Program-made: the position numbers and the translations under genes
In this document: piece by piece, positions 54,216 through 63,992 of the stretch
How the letters are laid out: every line of letters starts with the position of its first letter
Numbering within the stretch: the first letter of the stretch is position 1
The notes under the pieces: generated by a model
Database searches by the model: none
Seen by the model: only the letters and a program-made list of their open reading frames with translations
Told to the model about the DNA's origin: nothing
Assembly (NCBI GenBank): GCA_020199835.1
Contig: JAIVJV010000015.1
Span: 28,741-92,740, forward strand
From: Acidobacteriota bacterium
GTDB taxonomy: Bacteria > Acidobacteriota > Blastocatellia > Pyrinomonadales > Pyrinomonadaceae
Length of the DNA: 64,000 nucleotides
Reading direction: 5' to 3'

Positions 54216-55162
54216 TCACTTGATAGTTTGAATGATAGCGAAGAGCTCGGTTGTAATCTGTTCTGACTTGAAGTCGTCATCCAATCGGTTCAATACAGCC
54301 GTTAGGTTGTTACTCTTTAACAACTGCTGGTAGCGAACAAACGCCGCCTCAGTGATCCAACCAAGATCGCGACATTGAGGTAGTTCCTCGAGCACATATT
54401 TGACTCGGTCAGAAGGGGAAAGCGCTTTTAGACTCTCGAGGGGACCAATGGTGTAACCTTTGGGAAAATCGTTATATCCGGGAAGCACATTCTCCAGCGC
54501 TGTGGGCATCTCTTCACCGGCGCCATCGAGAATGGTTTCAATGCTGGCACGGCAACCCACCAAACCCGGGGGAGCGGCCGATGTTAGTTGCACTTGGACC
54601 CTCTGTCCTGGATTGATCTGCACCGAGTCAGAGAGATCGGCAAAATTTAACCAATTACCTTCGCTGAATTGATCGATCGCCTTTGACATACTGCTGAAAG
54701 CTATCAGTGGGCCACCCTCGCGCCAAGTAACGTCGCCCGCAAAATTCTGCACGATAAATCTTTTCAGATAGGTGGCACTCGCGGCAAATTCTCTATGTTA
54801 TACGTATAAACATACTTATTTGCTGCTCTTGATACTGTTGCACTAACAACTACATCAAGCACATCGCCTCGCTGAAAGACCACACTTTTTTCCTTCCCGT
54901 CGTAGCCAATCCACTTAAGCGCGTATCGTCCGGATCTTTCATCGATAAGATCAACTCGCGGTTTGTGATCATAGGTAATCGCCTTTCCTGTTTTCGGATC
55001 GTAACCGCGCTCGCGATGCTCGTGATTTGTGGGCGTTTTGGATTCCAGGTGCTGCTTTGCAAGCGGCTTGCGCTGGACCTTGGTTTGCGCGTGTTGAGAA
55101 GTGGAACATCCGGCCAGCAGTGCCAGAATGTAGAACATACAAATTGCGGCGAAGTATTTCAT
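54216..55162 (-). pseudogene. Lipoprotein of unknown function, frameshifted
   Basis: A lipoprotein gene starting at ATG 55162 with signal and lipobox LALLAGCSTS. The first frame (GRYALKWIGYDGKEKSVVFQ; KYVYTYNIENLP) ends prematurely near 54764 after an apparent one-base deletion near 54785. The next frame continues in sense with SATYLKRFIVQNFAGDVTWR and ends at 54216 after a helical C-terminus. Joining the two gives about 315 residues. It may be one intact gene with a sequencing error. Function unknown; the middle looks like a beta-sandwich. Confidence 0.7.
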
Positions 55163-55757
55163 TTTAGTGTTAAGCAGGACGGCGCCTACATTAAAATGCC
55201 ATTTCTTCGTTTGCTCGGCACTGGCGACAACATTCCTCCGTCGACCTACCAAATACATGAATTGCTCAACCTCAGTGTTCGTGGACTATTATGGTCCAAT
55301 TATGGGGCAGGGGTAACTCACAATGTCCCGCGAGTGGTCGTGATTGCCGGCCAGCCCTTGCCCAGCGCGTTTTCAACAGCGCGAGCAACCTTGTGGCGTC
55401 GCGCACAATTTCAGCAATCGTTTCGCGTGGTCCAACCCGATCTACCTACGTCCACTCTGCTCGCGCAGCTCCTCGACTCGTTGTCGCAGTAACAGCAAAG
55501 CGCGGTCTCGCAGTTGAGTGACTCCCCTAGCGATACGACCATCGTTTCTCCGCGCAGATTTCCATTAGAGATCCGGGCCGTTCATCGTTGGAACACTCAA
55601 TCAGCCGGAGATCAACGGAACCAGCCGCTTCAACCGGACGGCTGATGGCCCGCGAAGGGCCACGCTCTACTCGGGTGGCCGAGGATTATTGATACGAATC
55701 GAACATCGACTATACTCGATCCGCCGGAAAAACCAGCAAGCGCGAAGCGAGGTACTT
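55163..55757. other. Intergenic
   Basis: About 600 bases between divergent genes. Several open frames on both strands exist (for instance on the plus strand from 55291) but none has a ribosome binding site or recognisable sequence. I see no clear promoter. Confidence 0.4.
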
Positions 55758-56123
55758 ATGAACAAGCTAATGAAATTCACACTAGTATTCATGGGTGGAT
55801 TACTTACTGGTGCTGTGGCGACGTTCATCATCCTGGGCCAGATGAACATCCTCGAATACCGCGAATATGTTTTGAAGTCCGCACGCGAGCAGGTCTTCAT
55901 TGCTTCACAGCTGCGCGCTAATAGAGAGCGTGACCTGCAAAGTCGGGCCGAAGCAAACCTGCCCGCCATTGTGCTGGCTATTCACAATGACAAGAAGCTT
56001 CGAAATGCTGCCGATGCGCCTTTCGTATTGCGCCAGGTCAAGGATTTCTACGAGCTAAACTCGATTCCCGTCCCAGCGGAAATCTCCGGGATCCTTAACG
56101 AGATACCGCCGCGTAAACACTAA
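55758..56123 (+). CDS. Small membrane-anchored protein
   Basis: A 121-residue protein with one transmembrane helix (FTLVFMGGLLTGAVATFIIL, about residues 7-28) and a charged, mostly helical domain outside (KSAREQVFIASQLRANRERD; FVLRQVKDFYELNSIPVPAE). ATG 55758 has GAGG seven bases upstream. I do not recognise a family. The helix layout fits a periplasmic coiled-coil or adaptor. It is followed by a strong bidirectional terminator. Confidence 0.65.
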   Translation: MNKLMKFTLVFMGGLLTGAVATFIILGQMNILEYREYVLKSAREQVFIASQLRANRERDLQSRAEANLPAIVLAIHNDKKLRNAADAPFVLRQVKDFYELNSIPVPAEISGILNEIPPRKH

Positions 56124-56159
56124 GACACGTGCTTTTTGCTAATAACTCCCAGAAACACC

Positions 56160-56198
56160 AAAAAGCGCAAACGGTTGAAGAAACCATTTGCGCTTTTT
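56160..56198. terminator. Bidirectional intrinsic terminator
   Basis: AAAAAGCGCAAACGGTT (56160-56176), loop GAAGA, AACCATTTGCGCTTTTT (56182-56198): 16 of 17 positions pair. A and T runs at both ends let it serve both the plus-strand gene ending at 56123 and the minus-strand gene ending at 56220. Confidence 0.85.
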
Positions 56199-56219
56199 CT
56201 GTCTTGGTGAGTTTGAAAA

Positions 56220-57347
56220 CTACTGATCGCCCTTCAGATATACATCCCAAGCATAGCGACTAATCTTCGTATCATCTGCGCCGTAGACTTTGGCACGATA
56301 CCTGAATTCATTGCCATGCTCGTCGCGGCGACGTGATTCGCGGTAATCGAGCGAAATAGTCCGAATGCCGTACTCCCATAGCCCGCGCAACTCTCCTGGG
56401 TCGGAAAAACCGTTCTGGTTAGCGTCCCGCCAAAGTCGGAGTTTACGAAACACGTCATCACCTTCAGTGATCGCTGAGTCGCCGTTGCCGCCATTCTCAG
56501 GCTTGTCCCACTCAGCGAGTGCACGGAAACCGTTTTTCTCGACGTCTGATGATAGAGGTTCAGATTGGAAGGTGAAATTGCCGAAGAGTTCTTTGCCGTT
56601 GGTTATATAGCCATCTCGATTTCGGTCAAGTACCAGCCATGCTGCAGTTGATGTAGGGTTGGTCCAAGACACGCGGTCGAGGCCATCAATTGAATTCAGG
56701 TCAAAACGTACACCATGCGCGACATCGGTCATCTCGAATCCGCCGGGAACATCAATGAGAATCGGCGAGCCACCGCAGCTTCCACAGCCGGTACAGACGC
56801 AATAGTTCGTATCGTAATCACCCTCATACTGAAAGCATTTACTCTTGAAAGCATTACTACGATCGCAAAAGCTGCCGCCGCCGCCGAACAAGCCTAAGCC
56901 AGTCCAACAACCAGTTGAGAAATAATTACCCCAATCCGCTCCTCCACGACACATACCAATCGCGGGTTCCTGTACGCAGACGCTGCTTGTGTGGTTCCAA
57001 AATGCCTGGACACCCTCGCAAACGATTTGAGTGGGGGGGTTGTTCTGACAAACGTTGCTCGTAAAATTCCAAAACCTGCCCACCTCGTCGCATGCTGATG
57101 AATTTCCCGACGGTTGTGAACACGCGCCGTCCCAGATCCATCCCGCAGCTAAGCATGCAAGTTCTGAAGGGTTACATCCCTCAACGCCACAACACGGATC
57201 GCCGGCGCAGGGATTACCTGCGGGGCAAGATTGCGCCTCACTACGGCGAATAACTATCACTGTAACCGCACACACCGTCAGTAAAGCGATCGTGAAAAGC
57301 AGGAAAGAACCGTGCGACGTTTTGTAGGATTTAATCAATCTCACCAT
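56220..57347 (-). CDS. Secreted Cys-rich protein with EF-hand-like domain
   Basis: A 375-residue secreted protein. An N-terminal signal helix (LLFTIALLTVCAVTVIVI) is followed by a cysteine-rich region with about 25 cysteines (CPAGNPCAGDPCCGVEGC; two copies of a WNxTSxVCxxxPP unit), ending in CVCTGCGSCGG. The C-terminal domain (about 195-375) contains an EF-hand-like calcium loop (LDRNRDGYITNGKELFGNF), a second acidic segment (GGNGDSAITEGDDVFRKLRL, WRDANQNGFSDPGEL) and ends SLDYRESRR ... YRAKVYG. Proteins with this C-terminal module recur in soil Acidobacteriota as cell-surface proteins; function unknown. Calcium binding is inferred from the loops. Confidence 0.8.
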   Translation of the reverse strand: MVRLIKSYKTSHGSFLLFTIALLTVCAVTVIVIRRSEAQSCPAGNPCAGDPCCGVEGCNPSELACLAAGWIWDGACSQPSGNSSACDEVGRFWNFTSNVCQNNPPTQIVCEGVQAFWNHTSSVCVQEPAIGMCRGGADWGNYFSTGCWTGLGLFGGGGSFCDRSNAFKSKCFQYEGDYDTNYCVCTGCGSCGGSPILIDVPGGFEMTDVAHGVRFDLNSIDGLDRVSWTNPTSTAAWLVLDRNRDGYITNGKELFGNFTFQSEPLSSDVEKNGFRALAEWDKPENGGNGDSAITEGDDVFRKLRLWRDANQNGFSDPGELRGLWEYGIRTISLDYRESRRRDEHGNEFRYRAKVYGADDTKISRYAWDVYLKGDQ

Positions 57348-57386
57348 CTGTTTACTCTCAACCCGCAGGGGCCTGCAATTGATTCG

Positions 57387-58370
57387 TCATCGCGGGTTCT
57401 TTTTAAGAGGCCTTGCCTTAATAAATCTCTTACCGTCGGAATCCCAGACCACTTCAGCCTCTTCGTCCTTTATCTTAAACACGCTGTTATCGATTGGCTG
57501 ATTCACTTCCAACGTTTCAATGTAGAAATCAACCTGCATTACGACCGTCGACTGGGCGTCAAACGCCTGAACCTGAATACGACGTGGAAAATCGCCGGCC
57601 GGTGTTGAGATAAAATCGCTCGACATAATCGAGGTTAACGGCCTATCGTCAAGCTGTAGACGCTCGATCTTGGTTGCGTGAGCGGTTCCGTTCGCGTTGG
57701 AAGTCATGTATACACGGAACTTCGTATCTTTCCTGTCTACAACCTCACCAGGCATTTCCACATCAGTGAAGTCTAATTGAGTAGCCTGGTCCTTGCGGCT
57801 CGATCGAATTGAGATTTTGTCCTTTCGATTGTCCCAGCGGGTACTTCGCGAGTGGAAATCTTTCAATCGCAGTCCACAGAATTTGCATTCATCCCTGTCG
57901 TTAGTGAAAAAATCCACGGGTAAGAAAAACGGATTGGGCAATGCGGCAAAGGTCTTTTCCTCATCCTCCACTCGATGCGACAACATGCCTGCCTGACGAT
58001 CAAAGTAGGTGAACTGTGCGCCGTTGTAGGCCATGTCAACGTCGCTCAGGAGCCCCAATTGCGCGTCTGTGTGACAACTGGTGCGATAGCGATTGCCCTC
58101 GGCCCAATACTCAAAACTTCCCGTGCCCTCCAAAACGCGACCCTCGTATATACGGATCTTCGCGGTGGCGAGTATGTGCACTGATCGAACACGCGCATAT
58201 TTGTCGTGTAGTCCCTCCAGATGGAGGGCCGATTTCGTCTTATCGTCATTTGCCGCTGATGGTTGCGGTTGCTTCGATCTAGTTGGCAGCCAAACGAGCA
58301 GAGTAACTACGACTCCGCAAACGAAGAGTGCTAACAGTGCGAGGAAAATGCGTGATTTGCCGTTTGTCAT
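57387..58370 (-). CDS. Exported protein, LolA/LolB-like fold possible
   Basis: A 327-residue protein with an N-terminal membrane helix (FLALLALFVCGVVVTLLVWL). The rest is beta-rich with repeated strands (ATAKIRIYEGRVLEGTGSFE, YWAEGNRYRTSC, SIMSSDFISTPAGDFPRRIQ), a pattern seen in LolA/LolB-type lipid-binding beta-sheets and DUF2092 proteins. The C-terminus (VMQVDFYIETLEVNQPIDNS) also fits. No catalytic motif is visible; cysteines occur only at CHTDAQ and CKFCGL. Assignment is tentative. It is 39 bases downstream of the EF-hand gene's start region on the same strand, so possibly one operon reading 58370 to 56220. Confidence 0.6.
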   Translation of the reverse strand: MTNGKSRIFLALLALFVCGVVVTLLVWLPTRSKQPQPSAANDDKTKSALHLEGLHDKYARVRSVHILATAKIRIYEGRVLEGTGSFEYWAEGNRYRTSCHTDAQLGLLSDVDMAYNGAQFTYFDRQAGMLSHRVEDEEKTFAALPNPFFLPVDFFTNDRDECKFCGLRLKDFHSRSTRWDNRKDKISIRSSRKDQATQLDFTDVEMPGEVVDRKDTKFRVYMTSNANGTAHATKIERLQLDDRPLTSIMSSDFISTPAGDFPRRIQVQAFDAQSTVVMQVDFYIETLEVNQPIDNSVFKIKDEEAEVVWDSDGKRFIKARPLKKNPR

Positions 58371-58423
58371 CGGTCCTTCGCTTTGTCTGCTTCAGACCCT
58401 CTGAACCAGAGGGATTAGATTGG

Positions 58424-58750
58424 TCAAAGGCTGTTTCTTTCACCGCTTGTGCAGATCCTTTCGCCCAGCGGTGGTCCACAAGCTTTCGAGAAGAGGACCA
58501 GAAACTTCCTTGCGCCACAATGCCCAGTCAGGTTTGATACGTACCAATCACCAGAAGAATGAATGTTTACTGCTGGAAGAGATGTAAATGGGGTTTTCAG
58601 GCAGTCGTTAAGGAAGTCGGTAAAGCATCCACGCTCGCTGCCACATACCTGCGCTCGCGTAGGCCGGATCTTAGAAGGAAGCGAGAGGCCAATGCTAAGA
58701 ATCAATATGGTTATTATGAGAGTGAATGAGGATCGTTTCTTGAGAGTCAT
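58424..58750 (-). CDS. Small secreted Cys-containing protein
   Basis: A 108-residue secreted protein. The signal peptide spans SFTLIITILILSIGLSLPS. The mature part has six cysteines (CGSERGCFTDFLNDCL; GHCGARKFLV; ACGPPLGERICTS), probably in disulfides. GGAG lies three bases before ATG 58750, a tight spacing; a GTG at 58759 is possible. No family recognised. It precedes the LolA-like gene on the same strand with a gap of 53 bases. Confidence 0.6.
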   Translation of the reverse strand: MTLKKRSSFTLIITILILSIGLSLPSKIRPTRAQVCGSERGCFTDFLNDCLKTPFTSLPAVNIHSSGDWYVSNLTGHCGARKFLVLFSKACGPPLGERICTSGERNSL

Positions 58751-58873
58751 GATCTCCACCGTGACCAGAAGGTCCGTTGTGAAAACAGACCAAATATGAT
58801 GGTTGAGAAACCCGTGGACGCCGGCACTCTATGCCTATACCTCCGGCGTGTCAAGCAAATTAGTGAATCTTAG

Positions 58874-59480
58874 TTGAAATTGCAACACCGTAACCCAATG
58901 ACGAATTGTGCTGCTCATCCGAAGCAGGGACCCGCGACCACATCGGGGCTGGCGATATCCACGTGCCCGGATAGAGTCAATCAGTTCATTGTGAGCAACG
59001 CGACCTTGAATCAACTGTCCGGGCTTCCTTCAGACACACCCAACCGGCTGCTCTTCACAGCTTCACTGCCAACCACATCGCACCCAATCGAAAATACCCC
59101 GGTTCTTTGTCTGGCAGCAGTACGTAGACCTTCTTAATCGCGACCCGGATCCAGGCGGATTGATTGCCTGGAGCAACGTGATCAACTCGTGCGGCGGCGA
59201 TTCGGACTGCATCCGGAGCCAACGCATCGTTACCGTGCGAGGCTTTATTGAGTCGGGAGAGGTCAAACAAAGCCACCCCATCCTACTCAATGATCCCGGA
59301 ACCCAGGCGTACAATGAAGAATACGTGCGGCAGCTCTATCTCTGCCTTCTGCGAAGACAGCCGGACGCTGGGGGATTTGCAGCTTGGTTGGACATATTGA
59401 ACAGCACCGGCGACTATTCGCTCGTGGTGAATGGCTTCATTAACTCACCCGAATACCCGCGCAGGTTCGGCCCGACATGA
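58874..59480 (+). pseudogene. DUF4214-domain protein, frameshifted
   Basis: Two frames together encode one DUF4214-type protein. The first (58874 on; NATLNQLSGLPSDTPNRLLF) breaks at a C4 run near 59098; the second continues RFFVWQQYVDLLNRDPDPGG, LIAWSNVI, then EEYVRQLYLCLLRRQPDAGG, FAAWLDILN, ending at 59480. The paired YVxxLYxxLLxRxPDxxG units are the family signature, common in cell-surface proteins of soil Acidobacteriota. One base less in the C run restores the frame, so a sequencing error is likely. No signal peptide is clear; the N-terminal part may be lost. Confidence 0.75.
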
Positions 59481-59806
59481 TGAGCATTTGGCCAGCGATT
59501 CTCGATGCGAAGAGAAACCATCGTATAAACAGTGGTGGCCCAAACTAAGTCACGTCCTGCGTTCGGAGAAACTAAGCATTTCTGTTGTTAGCTTCAGAAA
59601 CAAGTTGCGAAGAGTGTCCACTGTGGGGAGGCAGATAGGACGAAGGTCGCTGGAAGCTGTTCCGGCGGCCTTTTCTCTTTGCCAAGCCGTGTTCGTAGTT
59701 GCAAGTACGTCAAAACGGTTGGCGAACGCATTCTGCCACGTCATACGAAGGCACGATCGCAATCAAAAGCAACAAATTGATCAATAGGCTTTCATGGTTA
59801 CAAGGA
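59481..59806. other. Intergenic between convergent genes
   Basis: About 320 bases with no supported gene; short frames on both strands have no recognisable sequence or ribosome binding site. Confidence 0.45.
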
Positions 59807-60574
59807 CTATCTGTTACGGCCCGCCTGAGTCCCTGTTAGCTCGACCTTGATACTTTTGTCTTCTCCGGATTTAAGCTGAATCGCTTGCGTTCCTTTTGAG
59901 GAGGTTCTGTCGCCGTAAATCAAGGTTTGATAGCCAGTTGCGGTAATCTTTAAGCTTATACGGACACCCGAAGGAATCAGGATTGCAAGTTCGCCATCCC
60001 GATTTGTTGAGCCCGGACTGAAGAGGGTCTTTGGTTTACCTTCGTGATTCAATGAAATGGCTGCGTGTGAGAGTGGTTGCTTTGTCCTGGAATCGATCAC
60101 CGTCACCACGAGCCGGCTGGCCTTCGTTTGCAAGCGAACCATCACACCGCGCGAGACCTGGTTCTGTCGAACATCAACGAGCGGGTATCCTGCGTCACTG
60201 TTCGCATCACCGTAAAAACTCCAAACGGGATTCGGATAATTATCGCTTTCTTTGTAAGCGAAAACACGGCGCTGGCCCGCTTCGACATTTGCCAATAGGA
60301 ACTTTCCATCTTCGTCAGTGGTAGTTGCTGGAGAACGGCCTATCTGTAGTACATAGACTGTTGCGTTGGATATGGGCAATCCTGCGACATCAGTTACCGT
60401 ACCCTCGATGCTTCCCGAAAAAGATTGCGTTCCTCCAACAGTTAATGCAGAACCTTCCAGCGACCAAAACAGGACCAGAAATAACCCAACCGCAATAAAC
60501 CGTCGGCTGGAGACCCATTGTGGCCAACGCTGAAACAAAAGGACTTGTCTGCAAACTTCTCGCCTATTCATCAT
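59807..60574 (-). CDS. Carboxypeptidase-regulatory-like secreted protein
   Basis: A 255-residue exported protein with a signal helix (FIAVGLFLVLFWSLEGSAL). Two carboxypeptidase-regulatory-like (CarboxypepD_reg/Big_13-type) beta-sandwich domains follow: IEGTVTDVAGLPISNATVYV with the usual GKFLLANVEAGQR, and VTVIDSRTKQPLSHAAISLN with DGELAILIPSGVRISLKIT. Such domains bind or scaffold surface structures and often occur in TonB-linked and adhesin proteins. ATG 60574 is preferred because GGAG lies upstream. It starts 26 bases after the stop of the 810-residue gene, so both are one operon. Confidence 0.8.
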   Translation of the reverse strand: MMNRREVCRQVLLFQRWPQWVSSRRFIAVGLFLVLFWSLEGSALTVGGTQSFSGSIEGTVTDVAGLPISNATVYVLQIGRSPATTTDEDGKFLLANVEAGQRRVFAYKESDNYPNPVWSFYGDANSDAGYPLVDVRQNQVSRGVMVRLQTKASRLVVTVIDSRTKQPLSHAAISLNHEGKPKTLFSPGSTNRDGELAILIPSGVRISLKITATGYQTLIYGDRTSSKGTQAIQLKSGEDKSIKVELTGTQAGRNR

Positions 60575-60600
60575 GCAATATCTCCAGTTACGTTCGCTTA

Positions 60601-63033
60601 CTACGGTCGGAAAGCGGTTCCTACAGGCCATGCCTGGGACCGCCCGTTTAAAGTAACGCTATCCCGGCGGACCTGCGCATTGAGCGATGCCAGTTTTACG
60701 ATCGGTAAGTTGATTCGCCCGCACCAATGCCAACTCCAGTTAGCATCATAACCACAATTTGCAGGACCGCTAACGGCGCCGCACCCCGTGGTAATACTAT
60801 CGATAAACGTGCCGTCGCCATCTGTCGGGTCACATCCAGATGGTATCGGTTGCCCGTTCCCACAAGTATTGGTTGAAATTGAGTCAAATAGCTCTCTGAC
60901 AACCACATCACCGACTGGAGCGGCGCCATTAGAATCTTGGGAAACTACTCGAAACTGAACTTGTCGTATAAAGTAGTTAGCTGGACATGTCCCTCCGTTG
61001 GGCAATTGATTCGTGTAACCCTGGACATCAGCAAGTAAGACGAGATGGTCCGGCGACGCTAGCACATCGCATATCGCCTCGGCCAAAATATTTCGTTCCC
61101 GAGGGTAGCATTCGTTGGGATTACCTGACTCAAAACTACCCCATTCATAGGTAAGCCATCGTGCTTGTATGTTGGCGGTACCCTGACCCTGGGCCGTTGC
61201 TAACCCTGAACCATCACACGAAGCCACGTTCCAGTTGGAACTGTCCCATGATGGCCACGGGTCAAATGGTGCGTTGAGCGACCCATAGCAGTTCATAGTC
61301 TGTTCGAAGCCAGTGAATTCGGTGGTATCACCCACAAAGCCTTGTACTCCTCCAGGATCCACCCATGCGTTAGCGAAGGAGTCGGGACAACAATTCTGAC
61401 AAGCGTAATTGCTGCTTACTCCCTTTGCGAGGTCGACTTGCTCCGAACGACCGATGAGTACCTGATTTTGTGATCCCCGCATGGACCAATTGATTTGTCC
61501 ACTTTTCGCGTCTAACGGAAGTGTTTTCCCGTCGGCGTCCGGAACCTGCTGGTCACGCAATGCCCGGATGTCGAAAGCTGCCGTGCGCCGAGGCCCAATT
61601 GTTTGCACACGGAGCGCATAAACACCACCGTCATACCGAAACTGCAAACTATATTGACGCTCTTCATCGGTGACGTTCTTGATGTAAACCACCGTGGATG
61701 AGTCTCCGTCGATGTACCAGGGATAGCCCCCTGTTGCGCTGCGTTGCGCGACGATGTCCCAGAGCGGGACTCGAAACACATGTTCGCCGCTCTCGCTGAC
61801 ACTGAACGCCGACGTAATAACCCGTCCCGGACTGCCGGTGTATTCAAACTCCAGGCTGGCAGTGGCAATCCTGTTTTCGACGTTGTGTGCCCGCAAGGAT
61901 TGCAAAACGTCAATCAGATCTGTCGTGCGCGGGCCTAGTTCGATCTGAGGAAGATAAGCCACGCCATTTGAGCCGTCGATGGTTGTATATTGGACACGGC
62001 CATTCAATGTCGTGTTGGTGTCATCTGCGTTGTACGCGACTACCTTTGGCGACAACGCTTCGCGGCCAATTCTGCCGATGCGCAACCCTGCACCCTGCAA
62101 TGATGTAGATTTCCCGCCCATCGGATCCGAAAACGGGATCGGCAATGAGTAACCAAGGGCCGCTTCGTGTGCCATCCCGCGGACGACGAGACCTCCGGGT
62201 AGTCCCTTGTATTCGATCGCGATAGCGCCAAAGCGCGACATTGCGCTTGGTGCTTTTCCAATGAGCTCACTCTTTAGGTCCATTATTCTGGTTTCATGTG
62301 GCGAGAGCTGTAGCATGAGATTCTTTTCCACCTTCGGTGCCTCGCCGCGAACCGTCGCTGTTACTGACAATGTCTCGCTCGTACTATTTGAGAGTACCAA
62401 GTCTACGGCGCCTTTCAGCGATGGCAACCACCAAACGCCCGCAGCCATTGATGAGGATGAGTTTGCCGGCTCACCAAGTTTTTCTTCAAAGCTAAGCCTT
62501 CCAGATCCGTCGGTTAAGTAAATCTGAGAACCAAGCACCAAGTCCTTACCGCGGTGAAACAGTTGTATGCTCCCTTCTTGAAACGGAGGGCCTGCCAATG
62601 CTGCCCAGTCCGCTAGATTAACGAATACATAGCTGTTTCCAGCGACAGTCACTGCTGGAGGTTCAAATCGTTCACCGCTCATTGCGAAAATCGTCGGGCG
62701 GATCTCAAGCGGTAATGGACCTTTGTTGTTCAGCAAAAGCTTTCCAGAAAAATTGTTTTTCAGAGTGTAGTAAGAGCCGGCCAGAGTGTGTGGCTTGTTT
62801 TCGCCCTCGTCGCCTCCACAACAGTTCTGTTTGGGATCCTGGCTGCGCCGAATGACAGCGCTGGATCCAGCTCTCGATACTTCTGTTCGGGCCTTGACGG
62901 GCCCGGAAGCGGGAATGGTTGAAACGAGTACAAGTACCAACGTGACAAGGGCAAGAAAGCCACTCAGGATTCGTTGACGCGACTGAGCGATGGACCTTAA
63001 GTGATGGCGTGAGTTCACGGTGTGCTCCTTCAT
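60601..63033 (-). CDS. Large secreted protein of unknown function
   Basis: An 810-residue exported protein. The signal peptide runs to about residue 45 (ILSGFLALVTLVLVLVSTIPA). It contains a CC motif near the N-terminus (PKQNCCGGDEGENK), a long Asn/Thr/Ser-rich beta region (LLLNNKGPLPLEIRPTIF; GGYPWYIDGDSSTVVYIKNV) without a known domain, and a Cys-rich C-terminal part (about 560-800: NYACQNCCPDSFANAW; NGGTCPANYF; GCGAVSGPANCGYDANWSWH). GGAG lies seven bases before ATG 63033. Proteins of this kind occur in soil Acidobacteriota near carboxypeptidase-regulatory-like proteins. No function can be assigned. Confidence 0.7.
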   Translation of the reverse strand: MKEHTVNSRHHLRSIAQSRQRILSGFLALVTLVLVLVSTIPASGPVKARTEVSRAGSSAVIRRSQDPKQNCCGGDEGENKPHTLAGSYYTLKNNFSGKLLLNNKGPLPLEIRPTIFAMSGERFEPPAVTVAGNSYVFVNLADWAALAGPPFQEGSIQLFHRGKDLVLGSQIYLTDGSGRLSFEEKLGEPANSSSSMAAGVWWLPSLKGAVDLVLSNSTSETLSVTATVRGEAPKVEKNLMLQLSPHETRIMDLKSELIGKAPSAMSRFGAIAIEYKGLPGGLVVRGMAHEAALGYSLPIPFSDPMGGKSTSLQGAGLRIGRIGREALSPKVVAYNADDTNTTLNGRVQYTTIDGSNGVAYLPQIELGPRTTDLIDVLQSLRAHNVENRIATASLEFEYTGSPGRVITSAFSVSESGEHVFRVPLWDIVAQRSATGGYPWYIDGDSSTVVYIKNVTDEERQYSLQFRYDGGVYALRVQTIGPRRTAAFDIRALRDQQVPDADGKTLPLDAKSGQINWSMRGSQNQVLIGRSEQVDLAKGVSSNYACQNCCPDSFANAWVDPGGVQGFVGDTTEFTGFEQTMNCYGSLNAPFDPWPSWDSSNWNVASCDGSGLATAQGQGTANIQARWLTYEWGSFESGNPNECYPRERNILAEAICDVLASPDHLVLLADVQGYTNQLPNGGTCPANYFIRQVQFRVVSQDSNGAAPVGDVVVRELFDSISTNTCGNGQPIPSGCDPTDGDGTFIDSITTGCGAVSGPANCGYDANWSWHWCGRINLPIVKLASLNAQVRRDSVTLNGRSQAWPVGTAFRP

Positions 63034-63599
63034 TGAGGCTCCACCTTTGTTGAGATACTTTACCAAGGCTGCCAAAGCTTACTACTCGCTATTGCGAGTG
63101 CACTGGACCTCCTTTAACATCTCAACCTAAGATGCGACGCGATTATGTTTTGGAAATGTGACCAGGGAGGGATGGCCCACAGTGAAAGGCTCATCATATT
63201 CGGCTTCGGATCTCTGTCAAGTTAAATCGCGGAATCGAAACTAAAAATTAACAATTGACAAGAAGCGAACCCACACTGCGGCAAAAGTCAGCATAACTGC
63301 CAGGAAGTTCTCCTCGAAGCAGCCGACCTCCGATAGCAACTTTCGTGGTCTAACCTTGCGAGCTGTTTTGATCTTTGTCTATCGGAAGATCACTTGCACT
63401 CACTACGTAATAAGAAGCTGGTCAAGAGTCAAAGCTTTGAGGAAAGTATTCCCGATGTGAGAGCGCACTAACGTGCAAACATCATCGACCTTTGGATCCA
63501 ATTTGCCGCGACTTCTAATGCAATCTTCAGTGGCGCGCCGGAACGGCCAGAAGTTTCCCGCATCTTCTCATTGAGGATTGACTCTAAGGCACTGCCTGA
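63034..63599. other. Intergenic
   Basis: About 570 bases, AT-rich, without a gene I can support. It should hold the promoter of the 810-residue gene. No clear hairpin was noticed. Confidence 0.45.
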
Positions 63600-63992
63600 T
63601 CAGCCCTGCCGCATAATGGATTTGCGGCGATTTCGTTTTGGTCGTCGAGCTCCTGCGAGTGTTTTGCTTTGCCGGCCATCCAGGATCTTCGATAATCCCT
63701 GATGAGTGAGTCCGAGTTCCCGAGCCGCGCGCGTTACACTGCCGTTCTCCAGGTCCAATGCTCGTGCAATGAGTCGCCCCTCGAAATGGTTGACCTCTTC
63801 CTCCAGAGTTCCGCCTATCAATTCTTCCTCAACACTATCCACCTTCTCGAGTTTGTCCATCACTATGTCACCGCAGCGCCGCAAACGTTGTAGCTCCGAC
63901 TGGCTTGCCTGGTCACCTACATACTGATCTGCCCTGCGGTATGCGGCCAGCAGTTCAGCTCCGGAAAGCACGCCCCCGATCTCTTCGATCAT
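63600..63992 (-). CDS. Fis-type HTH protein, probably cut by the window end
   Basis: A 130-residue protein ending in a Fis-like helix-turn-helix: FEGRLIARALDLENGSVTRA followed by ARELGLTHQGLSKILDGR, then a basic tail (KRNRRKSIMRQG). The preceding part is helical (LLAAYRRADQYVGDQASQSE). Such C-termini usually belong to longer regulators, so the ATG at 63992 may be internal and the gene may begin outside the window. It would bind DNA as a dimer. No target is visible. Confidence 0.7.
   Translation of the reverse strand: MIEEIGGVLSGAELLAAYRRADQYVGDQASQSELQRLRRCGDIVMDKLEKVDSVEEELIGGTLEEEVNHFEGRLIARALDLENGSVTRAARELGLTHQGLSKILDGRQSKTLAGARRPKRNRRKSIMRQG

Noticed and set aside
55291..55521. 76-codon plus-strand gene
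   Set aside because: No start signals or family resemblance, and alternative minus-strand readings are equally unconvincing.
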